Shown one piece after another: positions 15,773-25,534 of a stretch of DNA of 25,574 bases. The stretch is taken from the NCBI GenBank assembly GCA_038237245.1, contig JBBRYY010000040.1, forward strand, positions 1-25,574. Reading direction: 5' to 3'. The notes beneath the pieces are model-generated. The model did no database searches. It was not told where the DNA came from and worked only from the letters and a program-made list of their open reading frames with translations. Made by a program: the position numbers and the translations under genes. The DNA is from FEN-1250 sp038237245. Its GTDB lineage: Bacteria; Gemmatimonadota; Gemmatimonadetes; Gemmatimonadales; Gemmatimonadaceae. Each line of letters begins with the position of its first letter. Position 1 is the stretch's first letter.

Positions 15773-17704
15773 ATGCACTTTATAGCTCGACTTCCGTTCC
15801 CCGTGCTGGGAATCGACGAAAACGGAACGATCCACGAGAGCAACGGCGCCCTCGAGCGGGAGCTTGGGCTCTCCGGCACTCTTCAGAACCATTCCATTGC
15901 GGAGAGCCTGGCGCCCGGATCGGAAAGCGCCGTCGAAACGATCCTTGGCGACGCGGCGTACCAAAGCCCCGTCGTGCAGCTCAGCTTCGCCGGCAGCAAC
16001 GGCAGCCCGCGTACCTTCCACGTCACTGTCGACGGCGCTACGAGATGGCTGGTGGGACAGCCCTCCGAGCTCGACGCACAGCGCGAGGCACTCGAGCGCG
16101 CGAACGAGCGCGCCGAGGCGCAGACCGATGAGTATGCGCGCATCAGCCAGGAGCTCCTCACCGCCAACGAGCAGCTCGCTCAGCGCGCCCGCGCGCTCAT
16201 CGAGGCACGCGACGCGAAGGCGCGCTTCCTCGCAACGATGTCGCACGAGCTCCGCACGCCACTCAACGCGGTGCTCGGCTATGCCGGACTGCTGCGCGAC
16301 GGCGTCTACGGATCGGTAAGCGAGCAGCAGGAGCGCGCGGTGCAGGCAATCGTGCGCCGCGCGAAGGATCTGCAGCTGCTCATCGACGATGTGCTCGACC
16401 TCTCCAAGATCGAATCGGGGCGGGCCGAGCTGCGTGTCGACGAGTTTGATCCGAGTGCCGTGCTGGCCGAGGTGAAGGAGGCGATCGGCTCGTTCGCGCG
16501 CGACAAGAATCTGCGCGTCACGGTGCGCACGAAGATGCAGCGTCGCGTGCGGCTGGATCGCGCGAAGTACAGGCAGGTCGTGCTCAATCTCGCGTCGAAT
16601 GCCGTGAAGTTCACACCGGAGGGCGGCGAGGTCGAGCTCTCGGTGGAAGAGGGCCCGCACGACACGATGCTCACGCACGTGCACGACACCGGGATCGGCA
16701 TCGCCCCCGAGAATCTCAACGTCATCTTCGACGAATTTCAGCAGGTGGAGTCGGGAACGACGCGTCGCTTTCCGGGGATCGGGCTCGGGCTCGCGATCGT
16801 GAAGCGTACCGTCGAACTGCTCGGGGGTACCGTGTCGGTGACGAGCGAGCCCGGACGCGGCGCCTCCTTCAGCATGAGCTTCCCGATTCGCCCTGAAGGT
16901 GAGGCACTCGTCGGGCAATCGGGGGTGATCCCCGACGATGCGGCGATGTCGAACGATCCGATCATCGTCGCCATCGACGATGATCCGGAGGTGATCTCGC
17001 TGCTGCGCGACTCGCTGGCCCCCGCCCACTTCCGGGTCGTCGGTGCGCTCACGGGTGATCGCGGAATGGAGCTCGCGCGCATCCTGAAACCCTTCGCGAT
17101 CACGCTCGACATCATGATGCCGGAGAAGGATGGCTGGCAGGTGCTGCGCGAGGTGAAGGCTGATCCGGAGCTCTGCCGCATTCCCGTCGTCGTGATGTCC
17201 ATCGTCTCCGAGCGATCGCTCGGCTTTTCGCTCGGCGTCACCGACTATCTCGTGAAGCCGGTGGACCGGCGCGTGCTGATCGACGTGCTCGAGCGACTGC
17301 GCGAGCGGAAAGTGATGCAGAGCGCGCTCGTGGTGGATGACGACTACGACGCGCGCACCCTCCTCGCCGACCTCCTGCGCTCGCTCGGCGTGCGCGTGCG
17401 GACGTGCGACACGAGTGCGGGATGCATCGACGCGCTGCAGAGGGAGCCCGCCGACCTCCTCTTCCTCGACGTCGAGATGCCGGAGACGGAGGTCGCGAAG
17501 ATCATGGATTTCGTGTCGGGCGATCATCGCTTCGAGCACACGCGGACGGTGGTAATCACGCGGAGCGACCCGACGGGCGATCAGCAGGAGTGGATGCGCC
17601 GCGCCTCCGCGGAGATCGTCTACGAAGGACACGACCACTCGGACACGCTGCTCAACGACCTCCGCGGCGCCCTGACGGCGCTTGGGGCCACGGTGGAGGG
17701 CTAG
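15773..17704 (+). CDS. Hybrid sensor histidine kinase with two receiver domains
   Basis: 643-residue cytoplasmic protein without membrane segments. A PAS-like sensor covers about residues 1-105 (L-P-F-P-V-L-G-I-D-E-N-G-T-I), then a charged coiled coil to about 148. HisKA carries phospho-acceptor His158 in T-M-S-H-E-L-R-T-P-L-N. The ATPase domain shows the N box N-L-A-S-N-A-V-K-F-T-P (about 275), D-T-G-I-G-I (about 305) and G-I-G-L-G-L-A-I-V (about 335). Receiver 1 (about 395-515) has the acidic pocket D-D-D, Asp446 in L-D-I-M-M-P and Lys in V-K-P-V. Receiver 2 (about 520-640) keeps Asp566 in L-D-V-E-M-P but lacks the conserved lysine near its end. No DNA-binding output domain is present, so it probably passes phosphate on to a partner not in the window. 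Confidence 0.92.
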   Translation: MHFIARLPFPVLGIDENGTIHESNGALERELGLSGTLQNHSIAESLAPGSESAVETILGDAAYQSPVVQLSFAGSNGSPRTFHVTVDGATRWLVGQPSELDAQREALERANERAEAQTDEYARISQELLTANEQLAQRARALIEARDAKARFLATMSHELRTPLNAVLGYAGLLRDGVYGSVSEQQERAVQAIVRRAKDLQLLIDDVLDLSKIESGRAELRVDEFDPSAVLAEVKEAIGSFARDKNLRVTVRTKMQRRVRLDRAKYRQVVLNLASNAVKFTPEGGEVELSVEEGPHDTMLTHVHDTGIGIAPENLNVIFDEFQQVESGTTRRFPGIGLGLAIVKRTVELLGGTVSVTSEPGRGASFSMSFPIRPEGEALVGQSGVIPDDAAMSNDPIIVAIDDDPEVISLLRDSLAPAHFRVVGALTGDRGMELARILKPFAITLDIMMPEKDGWQVLREVKADPELCRIPVVVMSIVSERSLGFSLGVTDYLVKPVDRRVLIDVLERLRERKVMQSALVVDDDYDARTLLADLLRSLGVRVRTCDTSAGCIDALQREPADLLFLDVEMPETEVAKIMDFVSGDHRFEHTRTVVITRSDPTGDQQEWMRRASAEIVYEGHDHSDTLLNDLRGALTALGATVEG

Positions 17705-17801
17705 CAGCCAGCAGGCGCGCCGACCGTGTGCAAGTCGGCCGGCGAGCGACGTCCCATGGGTGTGCGGGCCATGACGGTCCGCCGCTCACATCGAGGACGA
17801 T

Positions 17802-18746
17802 ATGCGGAACGCCTTAATTCTGCTGTGCATCGCTGCGCTGATCACCGCCTGCCATCGGGACACCGCGCGCCCTGCGGAGTCGGAGGTCGGCGCCGTTTCC
17901 CAGTCGGTGCCCGAGCGCAAGGACATGGCGTCGCTGGCGAAAGTCGCTGGAGCTGTCGCGAGCGACATGGCGCGCGCAGAATCGCCTGCACCAACGGCGT
18001 CCAACACGTCGTCGACGCAGTCCTCGATGCCCTCCGCACACTCGGTGAGCGATTCCGTCATTGCCTCGATGATCATCCGCACGGGGCAGGCGAGCGTGCA
18101 GGTGGATTCGCTCGAGCGCGGCATTCGCGCGGTGCGCATGCTCGCGACCCGCGTGGGCGGCTACGTCGCGAACAGCTCGATCTCCTCGGGCGCGAACGAG
18201 ATGCATTCGGCGACGCTCGAGATCAAGATTCCTGCGTCGCACTTCGATGAGGCGGTGAACGGGCTGCAGCCGATCGGATCGCTCGAATCCGTGAGCGTGA
18301 ACGCGGAGGATGTCGGCGAAGAGTTCGTCGACGTCGCGGCGCGTGCAGAGAACGGGCACAAGCTCGAGCTGCGCCTCATCGACATCCTCGGCACGCGCAC
18401 CGGAAAGCTGAGCGACGTGCTCGCGGTCGAGCGCGAGCTCGCGAGGGTGCGTGAGGACATCGAGCGGCAGGAAGGGCGGATGCGCTATCTGCGCACGCGC
18501 GCGGCGATGAGCACCCTCGCGATAACCGTGCACGAAAAGGCGTCGGTGGTTGCGGGAACGGGGAGTGGCGGCGTGCTGGCCGAGGCCTTCCGGCAGGCGT
18601 GGCGCAACTTCATCGGCTTCCTCGCCAGCACCATCGCGGCGATGGGAACGCTTTTGCCGCTCGGCACCATCGTGGCCGTGATTGCGTGGCTGGTTTGGCG
18701 GACGCGCCATGCGCGCCGCGCCGCGTCGGAGGTGCACCCCGGCTAG
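17802..18746 (+). CDS. DUF4349 lipoprotein
   Basis: 314-residue predicted lipoprotein: signal sequence with lipobox L-I-T-A-C, acylated Cys17. A Ser/Thr/Ala-rich linker (about 20-85) precedes the DUF4349 core: M-I-I-R-T-G-Q-A-S-V-Q-V near residue 90, G-G-Y-V-A-N-S-S, I-K-I-P-A-S-H-F, and a coiled-coil-prone stretch (L-A-V-E-R-E-L-A-R-V-R-E-D-I-E-R-Q-E-G-R-M) near residues 207-227. A hydrophobic segment near 270-303 followed by basic residues looks like a membrane anchor, so the protein may be held at both ends. The family's function is unknown. A weak GAGGAC precedes the ATG. It follows the kinase gene after 97 bp. Confidence 0.85.
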   Translation: MRNALILLCIAALITACHRDTARPAESEVGAVSQSVPERKDMASLAKVAGAVASDMARAESPAPTASNTSSTQSSMPSAHSVSDSVIASMIIRTGQASVQVDSLERGIRAVRMLATRVGGYVANSSISSGANEMHSATLEIKIPASHFDEAVNGLQPIGSLESVSVNAEDVGEEFVDVAARAENGHKLELRLIDILGTRTGKLSDVLAVERELARVREDIERQEGRMRYLRTRAAMSTLAITVHEKASVVAGTGSGGVLAEAFRQAWRNFIGFLASTIAAMGTLLPLGTIVAVIAWLVWRTRHARRAASEVHPG

Positions 18747-18761
18747 CCAACTCGTGCGCTT

Positions 18762-18787
18762 CGGCCCGGTGTCTCTTCCCCGGGCCG
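18762..18787 (+). terminator. Possible terminator hairpin after the DUF4349 gene
   Basis: CGGCCCGG (18762-18769) pairs perfectly with CCGGGCCG (18780-18787) around a 10-nt loop. It lies 15 nt after the DUF4349 stop. There is no following T-run, so it could be a weak or factor-assisted terminator, or simply a stable hairpin in GC-rich DNA. Confidence 0.35.
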
Positions 18788-18830
18788 TTGCCGCCCGGCC
18801 ATATTGTCCCCGTCACTCGACGAGGAGCGC

Positions 18831-21058
<2,228 letters not shown>

Positions 21059-21059
<1 letters not shown>

Positions 21060-21973
21060 TGCGCATCATCTCGCTTCTCCCCGCGGCCACGGAGATGGTC
21101 TGCGCACTCGGTGCCTTCGACATGCTCGTCGGCATCTCGCACGACAGCGACTATCCCGCGGAGTTTCTGCATCCGGGAATTCCGCGCGTCACACGTTCGA
21201 CGATCGATCCGAACGCCGCGCCAGCCGAGATCGATCGCCTGGTGCGCGTTGCCGACACGCTCGGCGAAGCGCTGCATGTGCTCGACGCGGAAGCGATCGC
21301 GACGCTCGAGCCGGACCTCATCATCACGCAGGGGAGCTGCGACGTCTGCGCGATTCGCGAGTCCGACGTGCGCATCATCGCCGAGAGTCTGTGGAAGCCG
21401 CCGGTGGTGCTGTCGCTCTCGGCGGATTCGCTCGAGGAAATCATGAACGACATCCGCCGCGTGGGAGCCGCGATCGAACGGTCACCGCTCGCGGAGGCGC
21501 TGGTCACGCGGCTCGAGGACCGGCTCCGAAAGGTGCACGAGCGTCTGGTAGTCGCGTCGGTGCCGAGGCCGCGGGTGGCGGTGCTCGAATGGACGGATCC
21601 GATTTTCAACGCGGGGCACTGGGTCCCGCAGATGGTCCGTCGGGCCGGGGGAATCGAGGTTCTGGCGAAGGCCGGGGAGCGGTCGCACGTGGTGACGATG
21701 GACGAAGTCGTCGCCGCCAAGCCAGATACGATCATTGTCGCACCGTGTGGCTATACTGTCGAGCGGGCGGCGGAGGAAGGCGCGATGCAAATGAAGCGCC
21801 CCGACTGGAGCTGGCTCGCGAAGCGCCGGGTGTGGGCAATTGATTCGGGAGGACTTCTGAGCCGCCCCGGACCGAGGGTGGTGGACGGGGTGGAGACGCT
21901 CGCGCAGATCTTTCATCCGATGGTCTTCCCCCGTCCGCCCCGTACTCGCGCCGTCGAGATCGCCAGCGGCTAA
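21059..21973 (+). CDS. BtuF-like cobalamin-binding-fold protein, no signal peptide
   Basis: 304-residue protein of the periplasmic-binding-protein type 2 fold (class III, BtuF/FhuD-like). It opens with R-I-I-S-L-L-P-A-A-T-E-M-V-C-A-L-G and L-V-G-I-S-H-D-S-D-Y-P, and has I-I-T-Q-G-S-C-D-V-C-A near residue 95. A long backbone helix follows (about 125-165). These motifs are typical of proteins annotated as cobalamin-binding or ABC substrate-binding. There is no signal peptide or lipobox, and no ABC permease or ATPase is near, so a role as a classical transport receptor is doubtful; this subgroup commonly lacks export signals. Its start overlaps the OPT stop (TGATG). Ligand is unknown; cobalamin is a family-based guess. 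Confidence 0.8.
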
Positions 21974-22014
21974 GGCTGGGTCGAACGCGATGATGATCCG
22001 CTGACGGCGGCGCT

Positions 22015-22020
22015 TATAAT
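22015..22020 (+). promoter_or_regulatory. Candidate -10 element for the M42 peptidase gene
   Basis: A perfect TATAAT lies 43 nt before the M42 peptidase ATG, in the 90-bp gap after the BtuF-like gene. No good -35 is seen at the usual spacing. If used, the leader would be about 37 nt. Confidence 0.45.
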
Positions 22021-22063
22021 TGCCTGGCACTTGTCCGCATCTCACCTCCACGATCCCACATCC

Positions 22064-23131
22064 ATGCTCAGCGATTCGTCGGTCACCTTTCTAAAGCGAT
22101 TGCTCGATACGCCGGGACCCTCCGGCTTCGAGGCCGCGCCGGCGCGCGTCTGGCGAGAGGAGGCGGGCAAGTTCGCGAAGGTGCAGTCCGACGTGCACGG
22201 CAACAGCATGGCGACGGTGAACCCGGATGGTCGTCCGGTCATCATGCTCGCCGGCCACATCGATGAGATCGGCGTCATCATCCAGCACATCGACGAGGAT
22301 GGCTACGTTCACATCGCCGGAATCGGCGGCTGGGATCCGCAGGTGCTCGTCGCCCAGCGCATCCGTTTCCTCGGCACGAACGGAGATGTGATCGGCGTCG
22401 TCGGAAAGAAACCCATCCATCTGATGAAGACGGAAGACCGCGACAAGGCTTCGAAGATGACGGATCTCTGGGTCGACATCGGCGCGACGAATCGCGCAGA
22501 GGCGAGCGAGCAGCTGAGCGTCGGCGACGCGGGCGTGATCGACTCGAAGAGTGTGGTGCTACCGAACAACAGGATCGTGTCGCGCTCGGTGGATGACCGC
22601 ATCGGCGCGTTCGTCGTGCTCGAGGCACTCCGCCGCTACGCCGAGAAGCCGGGAAATGCGAAAGTCATCGCGGTTGCGACGACGCAGGAAGAGATCGCGT
22701 GGAACGGCGGCGGCGCGGGAGTGAGCGCATCGGCCATTGCGGCGCAGATGGCGATCGTCGTCGACGTCACCTTCGCAACGGATCATCCCGGCATCGAGAA
22801 GAAGGAGCTCGGCGAGCACGCAATCGGCAGCGGCCCGGTGCTCACGCGCGGATCGATCATTAGCCCCGTCGTCTTTCGCATTTTGAAGGGTGCCGCCGAC
22901 GATCTCAAGCTGCCGTACACACTGCAGGCGGCGGGACGCGGAACCTCCACCGATGCCGACGCGATCCATGTCGCCGCGCAGGGTATCGCGACGGCGCTAG
23001 TCTCCGTGCCGAACCGCTACATGCACTCGCCGAACGAGCTCGTGAGCCTGGAGGACGTCGATCGCGCGGCGACGCTGATCGCGGAGGCGTGCAGGCGGGT
23101 GGATACGAACACGGACTTTACTGCGCGGTGA
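22064..23131 (+). CDS. M42 family metallo-aminopeptidase
   Basis: 355-residue cytoplasmic peptidase of the M42 (TET/glutamyl aminopeptidase) family, which forms large oligomers that trim short peptides. The two-metal site is complete: His65 in L-A-G-H-I-D-E-I-G, Asp177 in S-V-D-D-R-I-G, Glu209/Glu210 in T-T-Q-E-E, Asp234 in V-V-D-V-T, and His321 in R-Y-M-H-S-P-N-E. Length matches the family (345-360). The ATG at 22064 is chosen; an in-frame TTG at 22031 would add eleven poorly conserved residues. No Shine-Dalgarno sequence is evident. It could be the last step of peptide use together with the OPT transporter upstream, but its own TATAAT suggests separate transcription. Confidence 0.93.
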   Translation: MLSDSSVTFLKRLLDTPGPSGFEAAPARVWREEAGKFAKVQSDVHGNSMATVNPDGRPVIMLAGHIDEIGVIIQHIDEDGYVHIAGIGGWDPQVLVAQRIRFLGTNGDVIGVVGKKPIHLMKTEDRDKASKMTDLWVDIGATNRAEASEQLSVGDAGVIDSKSVVLPNNRIVSRSVDDRIGAFVVLEALRRYAEKPGNAKVIAVATTQEEIAWNGGGAGVSASAIAAQMAIVVDVTFATDHPGIEKKELGEHAIGSGPVLTRGSIISPVVFRILKGAADDLKLPYTLQAAGRGTSTDADAIHVAAQGIATALVSVPNRYMHSPNELVSLEDVDRAATLIAEACRRVDTNTDFTAR

Positions 23132-23157
23132 TGGGTGTGTAGAACGCCGGTGAAAAA

Positions 23158-23266
23158 GCGACAAATTTGAAAAACGAACTGAACGGATGACCGCACGGAT
23201 TGAACGAAAGCGAATCGGGAGCGCCGTTATCCGTTTGATCCGTCTCGATCCGTTTGATTGTTTTGC
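23158..23266 (+). repeat. Dispersed palindromic repeat, copy B
   Basis: About 109 bp, starting 26 nt after the M42 peptidase stop. The left arm has TTTGAA (23166), ACGA, GAACGGATGACCGCACGGA. The right arm in reverse complement reads CAAAACAATCAAACGGAT, then ACGGATC and AAACGGAT, giving an imperfect dyad. The block order matches copies A and C, but this copy has GGATTGA or GGATCAA where the others have GGACAAC, so it is diverged. Confidence 0.72.
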
Positions 23267-23325
23267 CAGCTGTCACGGACCCAATCACGGGCAGGGCCAA
23301 TCCCGCCACTACGATCTTTACGAGG

Positions 23326-23363
23326 AATCGCCGGGCTTTCGAGTCCGGCGATTTTCTATTTTT
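23326..23363 (+). terminator. Strong intrinsic terminator with UUCG loop
   Basis: AATCGCCGG (23326-23334) pairs perfectly with CCGGCGATT (23345-23353). The stem extends inward by a G-U, a C-G and a U-A pair to close a UUCG tetraloop (23338-23341). It is followed by a T-rich tract to 23363. The T-tract orients it to the plus strand. It lies about 195 nt after the M42 peptidase gene and 12 nt before the merR -35 box, so it insulates merR from upstream transcription. Confidence 0.82.
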
Positions 23364-23374
23364 GAAATTCGCTC

Positions 23375-23405
23375 TTGCACCTCACGTAACGTGAGGGTTT
23401 AGACT
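23375..23405 (+). promoter_or_regulatory. MerR-type promoter with dyad operator in a 19-bp spacer
   Basis: The -35 TTGCAC (23375-23380) and -10 TAGACT (23400-23405) are 19 bp apart, the overlong spacing used by MerR-family regulators. The perfect palindrome CCTCACGT-A-ACGTGAGG (23380-23396) fills the spacer. It stands directly before the MerR-family gene, so autoregulation is the simple reading: the activator untwists the spacer when its ligand binds. The expected transcription start is around 23411-23413. Confidence 0.87.
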
Positions 23406-23411
23406 CTCCTC

Positions 23412-24188
23412 GTGGCCACGAACACGATTCCCATGCTGCCAACGAGGAAGCAAACGCTACCACCGTGGAAGGTGGGAGAGCTTGCGGGCCGGACCGGCAT
23501 GTCGGTGCGCGCGCTTCACCACTACGACGAGATAGGGCTGCTCACGCCCTCGCTGCGCACGCCATCCGGCCATCGGCTGTACCAACAGTCGGATGTCGAA
23601 CGGCTGCAGCAGATCCAGTCGCTGCGAGTCATGGGAATTCCGCTGGACGAGGTACGAGAGCTGCTCGACGGAGCACGGATCTCACCTCGCGAAGTGATCG
23701 ATCTGCACCTGACCAGGCTGCACGAGCACATCGCTCGACAGAACCGCCTGGCCGAGTGGATGGAATCGCTCGCGACGCACATGGACCGCATAGAGGCTCC
23801 GTCGATGGATGACCTCTGCCAAATCATTCAGGCGATGACGACAATGGAGAAATACTTCACCGCGGAGCAGCTCGAGCTGCTCCGCGACAGGCGAACCTCG
23901 ATCACCGAGGAGCACATGCACGAGGTTCGCGACTCGTGGAACGAGATCATTCCGAAGGTGCGCAGCGCGATGGCCGCGAACGTCGATCCGACGTCGCCCG
24001 AGATTCTCGCGATCGCGAAGCGGTGGAAGGCACTCGTCGAAGAGTTTACCGGCGGCGATCAGCAGCTCGCGAGCTCGGTGATGACGATGTACAAGAACGA
24101 AGGTCCGCTGCTCCAGCAACAGCTCGGCGAAGTGCCGACCCCGGAGATGTTCGTGTGCATCGGGAAGGCGTGTGCAGCGATGCGGTAG
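23412..24188 (+). CDS. MerR family regulator with TipAS effector domain
   Basis: 258-residue regulator. The N-terminal winged helix (about residues 19-90) reads W-K-V-G-E-L-A-G-R-T-G-M-S-V-R-A-L-H-H-Y-D-E-I-G-L-L, then R-L-Y-Q-Q-S-D-V-E-R-L. A dimerisation coiled coil spans about 95-125. The C-terminal part has F-T-A-E-Q-L, W-N-E-I-I, P-T-S-P-E, R-W-K-A-L-V-E-E-F-T-G-G-D and E-M-F-V-C-I, matching the TipAS domain that in Streptomyces TipAL binds thiopeptide antibiotics. The ligand here is unknown. The promoter predicts transcription starting at or next to the GTG at 23412, giving a leaderless mRNA; the alternative is ATG 23433 with a short leader and no Shine-Dalgarno sequence. No target gene other than itself is adjacent on the right, where an IS element has inserted. 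Confidence 0.9.
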   Translation: MATNTIPMLPTRKQTLPPWKVGELAGRTGMSVRALHHYDEIGLLTPSLRTPSGHRLYQQSDVERLQQIQSLRVMGIPLDEVRELLDGARISPREVIDLHLTRLHEHIARQNRLAEWMESLATHMDRIEAPSMDDLCQIIQAMTTMEKYFTAEQLELLRDRRTSITEEHMHEVRDSWNEIIPKVRSAMAANVDPTSPEILAIAKRWKALVEEFTGGDQQLASSVMTMYKNEGPLLQQQLGEVPTPEMFVCIGKACAAMR

Positions 24189-24200
24189 GGAGTTTACTGA

Positions 24201-24271
24201 TTTGAACTACGACGGGAACGGATGACTGCACGGACAACAAACGGACAACTGCCGAGGGAGTGGCGTTGGAG
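24201..24271 (+). repeat. Dispersed palindromic repeat, copy C (left part, cut by IS)
   Basis: Begins 12 nt after the merR stop. It shows TTTGAA (24201), ACGA, GGAACGGATGACTGCACGGA, then CGGACAAC twice with AAA between, the same block order as copy A. No right arm follows before the insertion sequence begins at 24272; any remainder would lie beyond the window's right edge. Confidence 0.75.
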
Positions 24272-24320
24272 TTGACCCGGTTTAGTGGACACTTCACTGT
24301 ACGCGATACGGAGGTGTTCA

Positions 24321-24659
24321 ATGAAACAATTTGGAGGGTCTGGCGGGACTGGCAGTGAGCGTCGCACGAAGCGGACGTTCAGCGCCGAGTTCAAGGCCGA
24401 CGCCGTTCGGCTGATGCGGCAGCGCCGCACGAACGGGGTGAGCGCGTCGCACGTGGCTCGCGAGCTGGACATTGGGCCGGGGCTGCTGTGGGAGTGGGCC
24501 AAGCAGCGCGAGGATGGGGGCGATGCGGCCGGCGCGCGTTCGCCGGGCGAGACACTCGAAGAGGAGAACGGGCGGCTCCGCCGGGAGAATGCGCTGTTGC
24601 GAGAGGAGCGGGCATTCGCAAAAAAAGCATTGGTGTTCTTCGCGAAGGAGTCGCCGTGA
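24321..24659 (+). CDS. IS3-family OrfA (HTH protein)
   Basis: 112-residue DNA-binding subunit. It has the helix-turn-helix region R-T-F-S-A-E-F-K-A-D-A-V-R-L-M and V-A-R-E-L-D-I-G-P-G-L-L-W-E-W. A leucine-zipper-like stretch follows (E-E-E-N-G-R-L-R-R-E-N-A-L-L-R-E-E-R). ATG 24321 is chosen because GGAGGTG lies just upstream; the frame runs further 5' without a better start. A seven-A run near the end (24620-24626, read as A-AAA-AAA in frame) is a classic -1 slippery site that would fuse OrfA to OrfB as one transposase of about 404 residues. Confidence 0.9.
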   Translation: MKQFGGSGGTGSERRTKRTFSAEFKADAVRLMRQRRTNGVSASHVARELDIGPGLLWEWAKQREDGGDAAGARSPGETLEEENGRLRRENALLREERAFAKKALVFFAKESP

Positions 24660-25534
24660 GGTACGCCTGTATCGCTGATCATTGGGGCCAGCATGCCCTG
24701 CGACTCATGTGCCGGGTGGTCGACGTCTCGCCGTCCGGGTTTTACGACTGGCGCAACCGCGGGCCCAGCGCACGCGCGCAGGCGGACGAGGTGCTGTTGC
24801 TCCGCATCCGCGACATCTTTGAGAAGAGTGGCACGACGTATGGCGCGCCCCGGATCCAGCACGACTTGGCGGACGAGGGGGTGCATGTGGGGCAGAAGCG
24901 AGTGGCGCGACTGATGCGCCTGGACGGCTTGGTCGCGCGTGTGCCGCGCGCCTGGGTGCACACCACCGACTCGACGCACGACGAGCCGATCGCGGAGAAT
25001 CTGCTCGCCCGCGAATTTGCCGTGGCGGCGGTGCCGGGCGTCGATCGCGTGTGGGTCAGCGACATCACGTACGTGCCCACGCGGTTGGGCTTTCTCTTTC
25101 TCGCGGTGGTGCTGGATCTCGCCTCGCGCCGCGTGGTGGGCTGGGCGATGCGCAAGGATTTGTCTGCGGAGCTCGCGCTCACGGCGCTCCGCATGGCACT
25201 CGCGGCCCGGCGGCCGGCCCCCGGCCTGCTGCATCATTCCGATCGCGGGGTGCAGTACGCCTGTGGCGCGTATCGGGCGTTCCTCGGAACCCACGGCTTG
25301 CGCGCGAGCATGAGTCGGAAAGGCAACTGCTGGGACAATGCTGTCGCGGAAAGCTTCTTCGCCACGCTCGAGTGGGAGCTGATCGACCGGTGCGACTGGC
25401 GCACGCACGAGGAGGCACGCACCGACATCTTCGCGTACATCGAAAGCTGGTACAATCGCCGTCGTCGGCACTCGAGCCTCGGCTATCTCAGTCCCGCGCA
25501 GTACGAAACCCAGCTCTATGCACAGGCGGCATAA
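24656..25534 (+). CDS. IS3-family OrfB (DDE transposase)
   Basis: 292-residue catalytic part from a GTG overlapping the orfA stop (GTGA); it may be made mainly as the OrfA-OrfB fusion. The HTH_21 region (T-Y-G-A-P-R-I-Q, V-G-Q-K-R-V-A-R-L-M) precedes an rve/RNase H-like core. The DD35E triad is intact: Asp136 in V-S-D-I-T-Y, Asp196 in H-H-S-D-R-G-V-Q-Y, Glu232 in N-A-V-A-E-S-F-F, with 35 residues between the last two. The C-terminus has Y-N-R-R-R-R-H-S-S-L-G-Y-L-S-P. The open frame extends upstream to 24488 only as the out-of-frame overlap used by frameshifting. Confidence 0.93.
   Translation: MRYACIADHWGQHALRLMCRVVDVSPSGFYDWRNRGPSARAQADEVLLLRIRDIFEKSGTTYGAPRIQHDLADEGVHVGQKRVARLMRLDGLVARVPRAWVHTTDSTHDEPIAENLLAREFAVAAVPGVDRVWVSDITYVPTRLGFLFLAVVLDLASRRVVGWAMRKDLSAELALTALRMALAARRPAPGLLHHSDRGVQYACGAYRAFLGTHGLRASMSRKGNCWDNAVAESFFATLEWELIDRCDWRTHEEARTDIFAYIESWYNRRRRHSSLGYLSPAQYETQLYAQAA

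Noticed and set aside
15749..17638. Long minus-strand open frame opposite the histidine kinase
   Set aside because: The plus-strand frame has every kinase and receiver motif; the antisense translation is low-complexity charged sequence.
23200..23350. Possible tRNA between the M42 gene and the strong terminator
   Set aside because: No cloverleaf, no T-loop GGTTCGA and no acceptor pairing could be found; most of the stretch belongs to the palindromic repeat.
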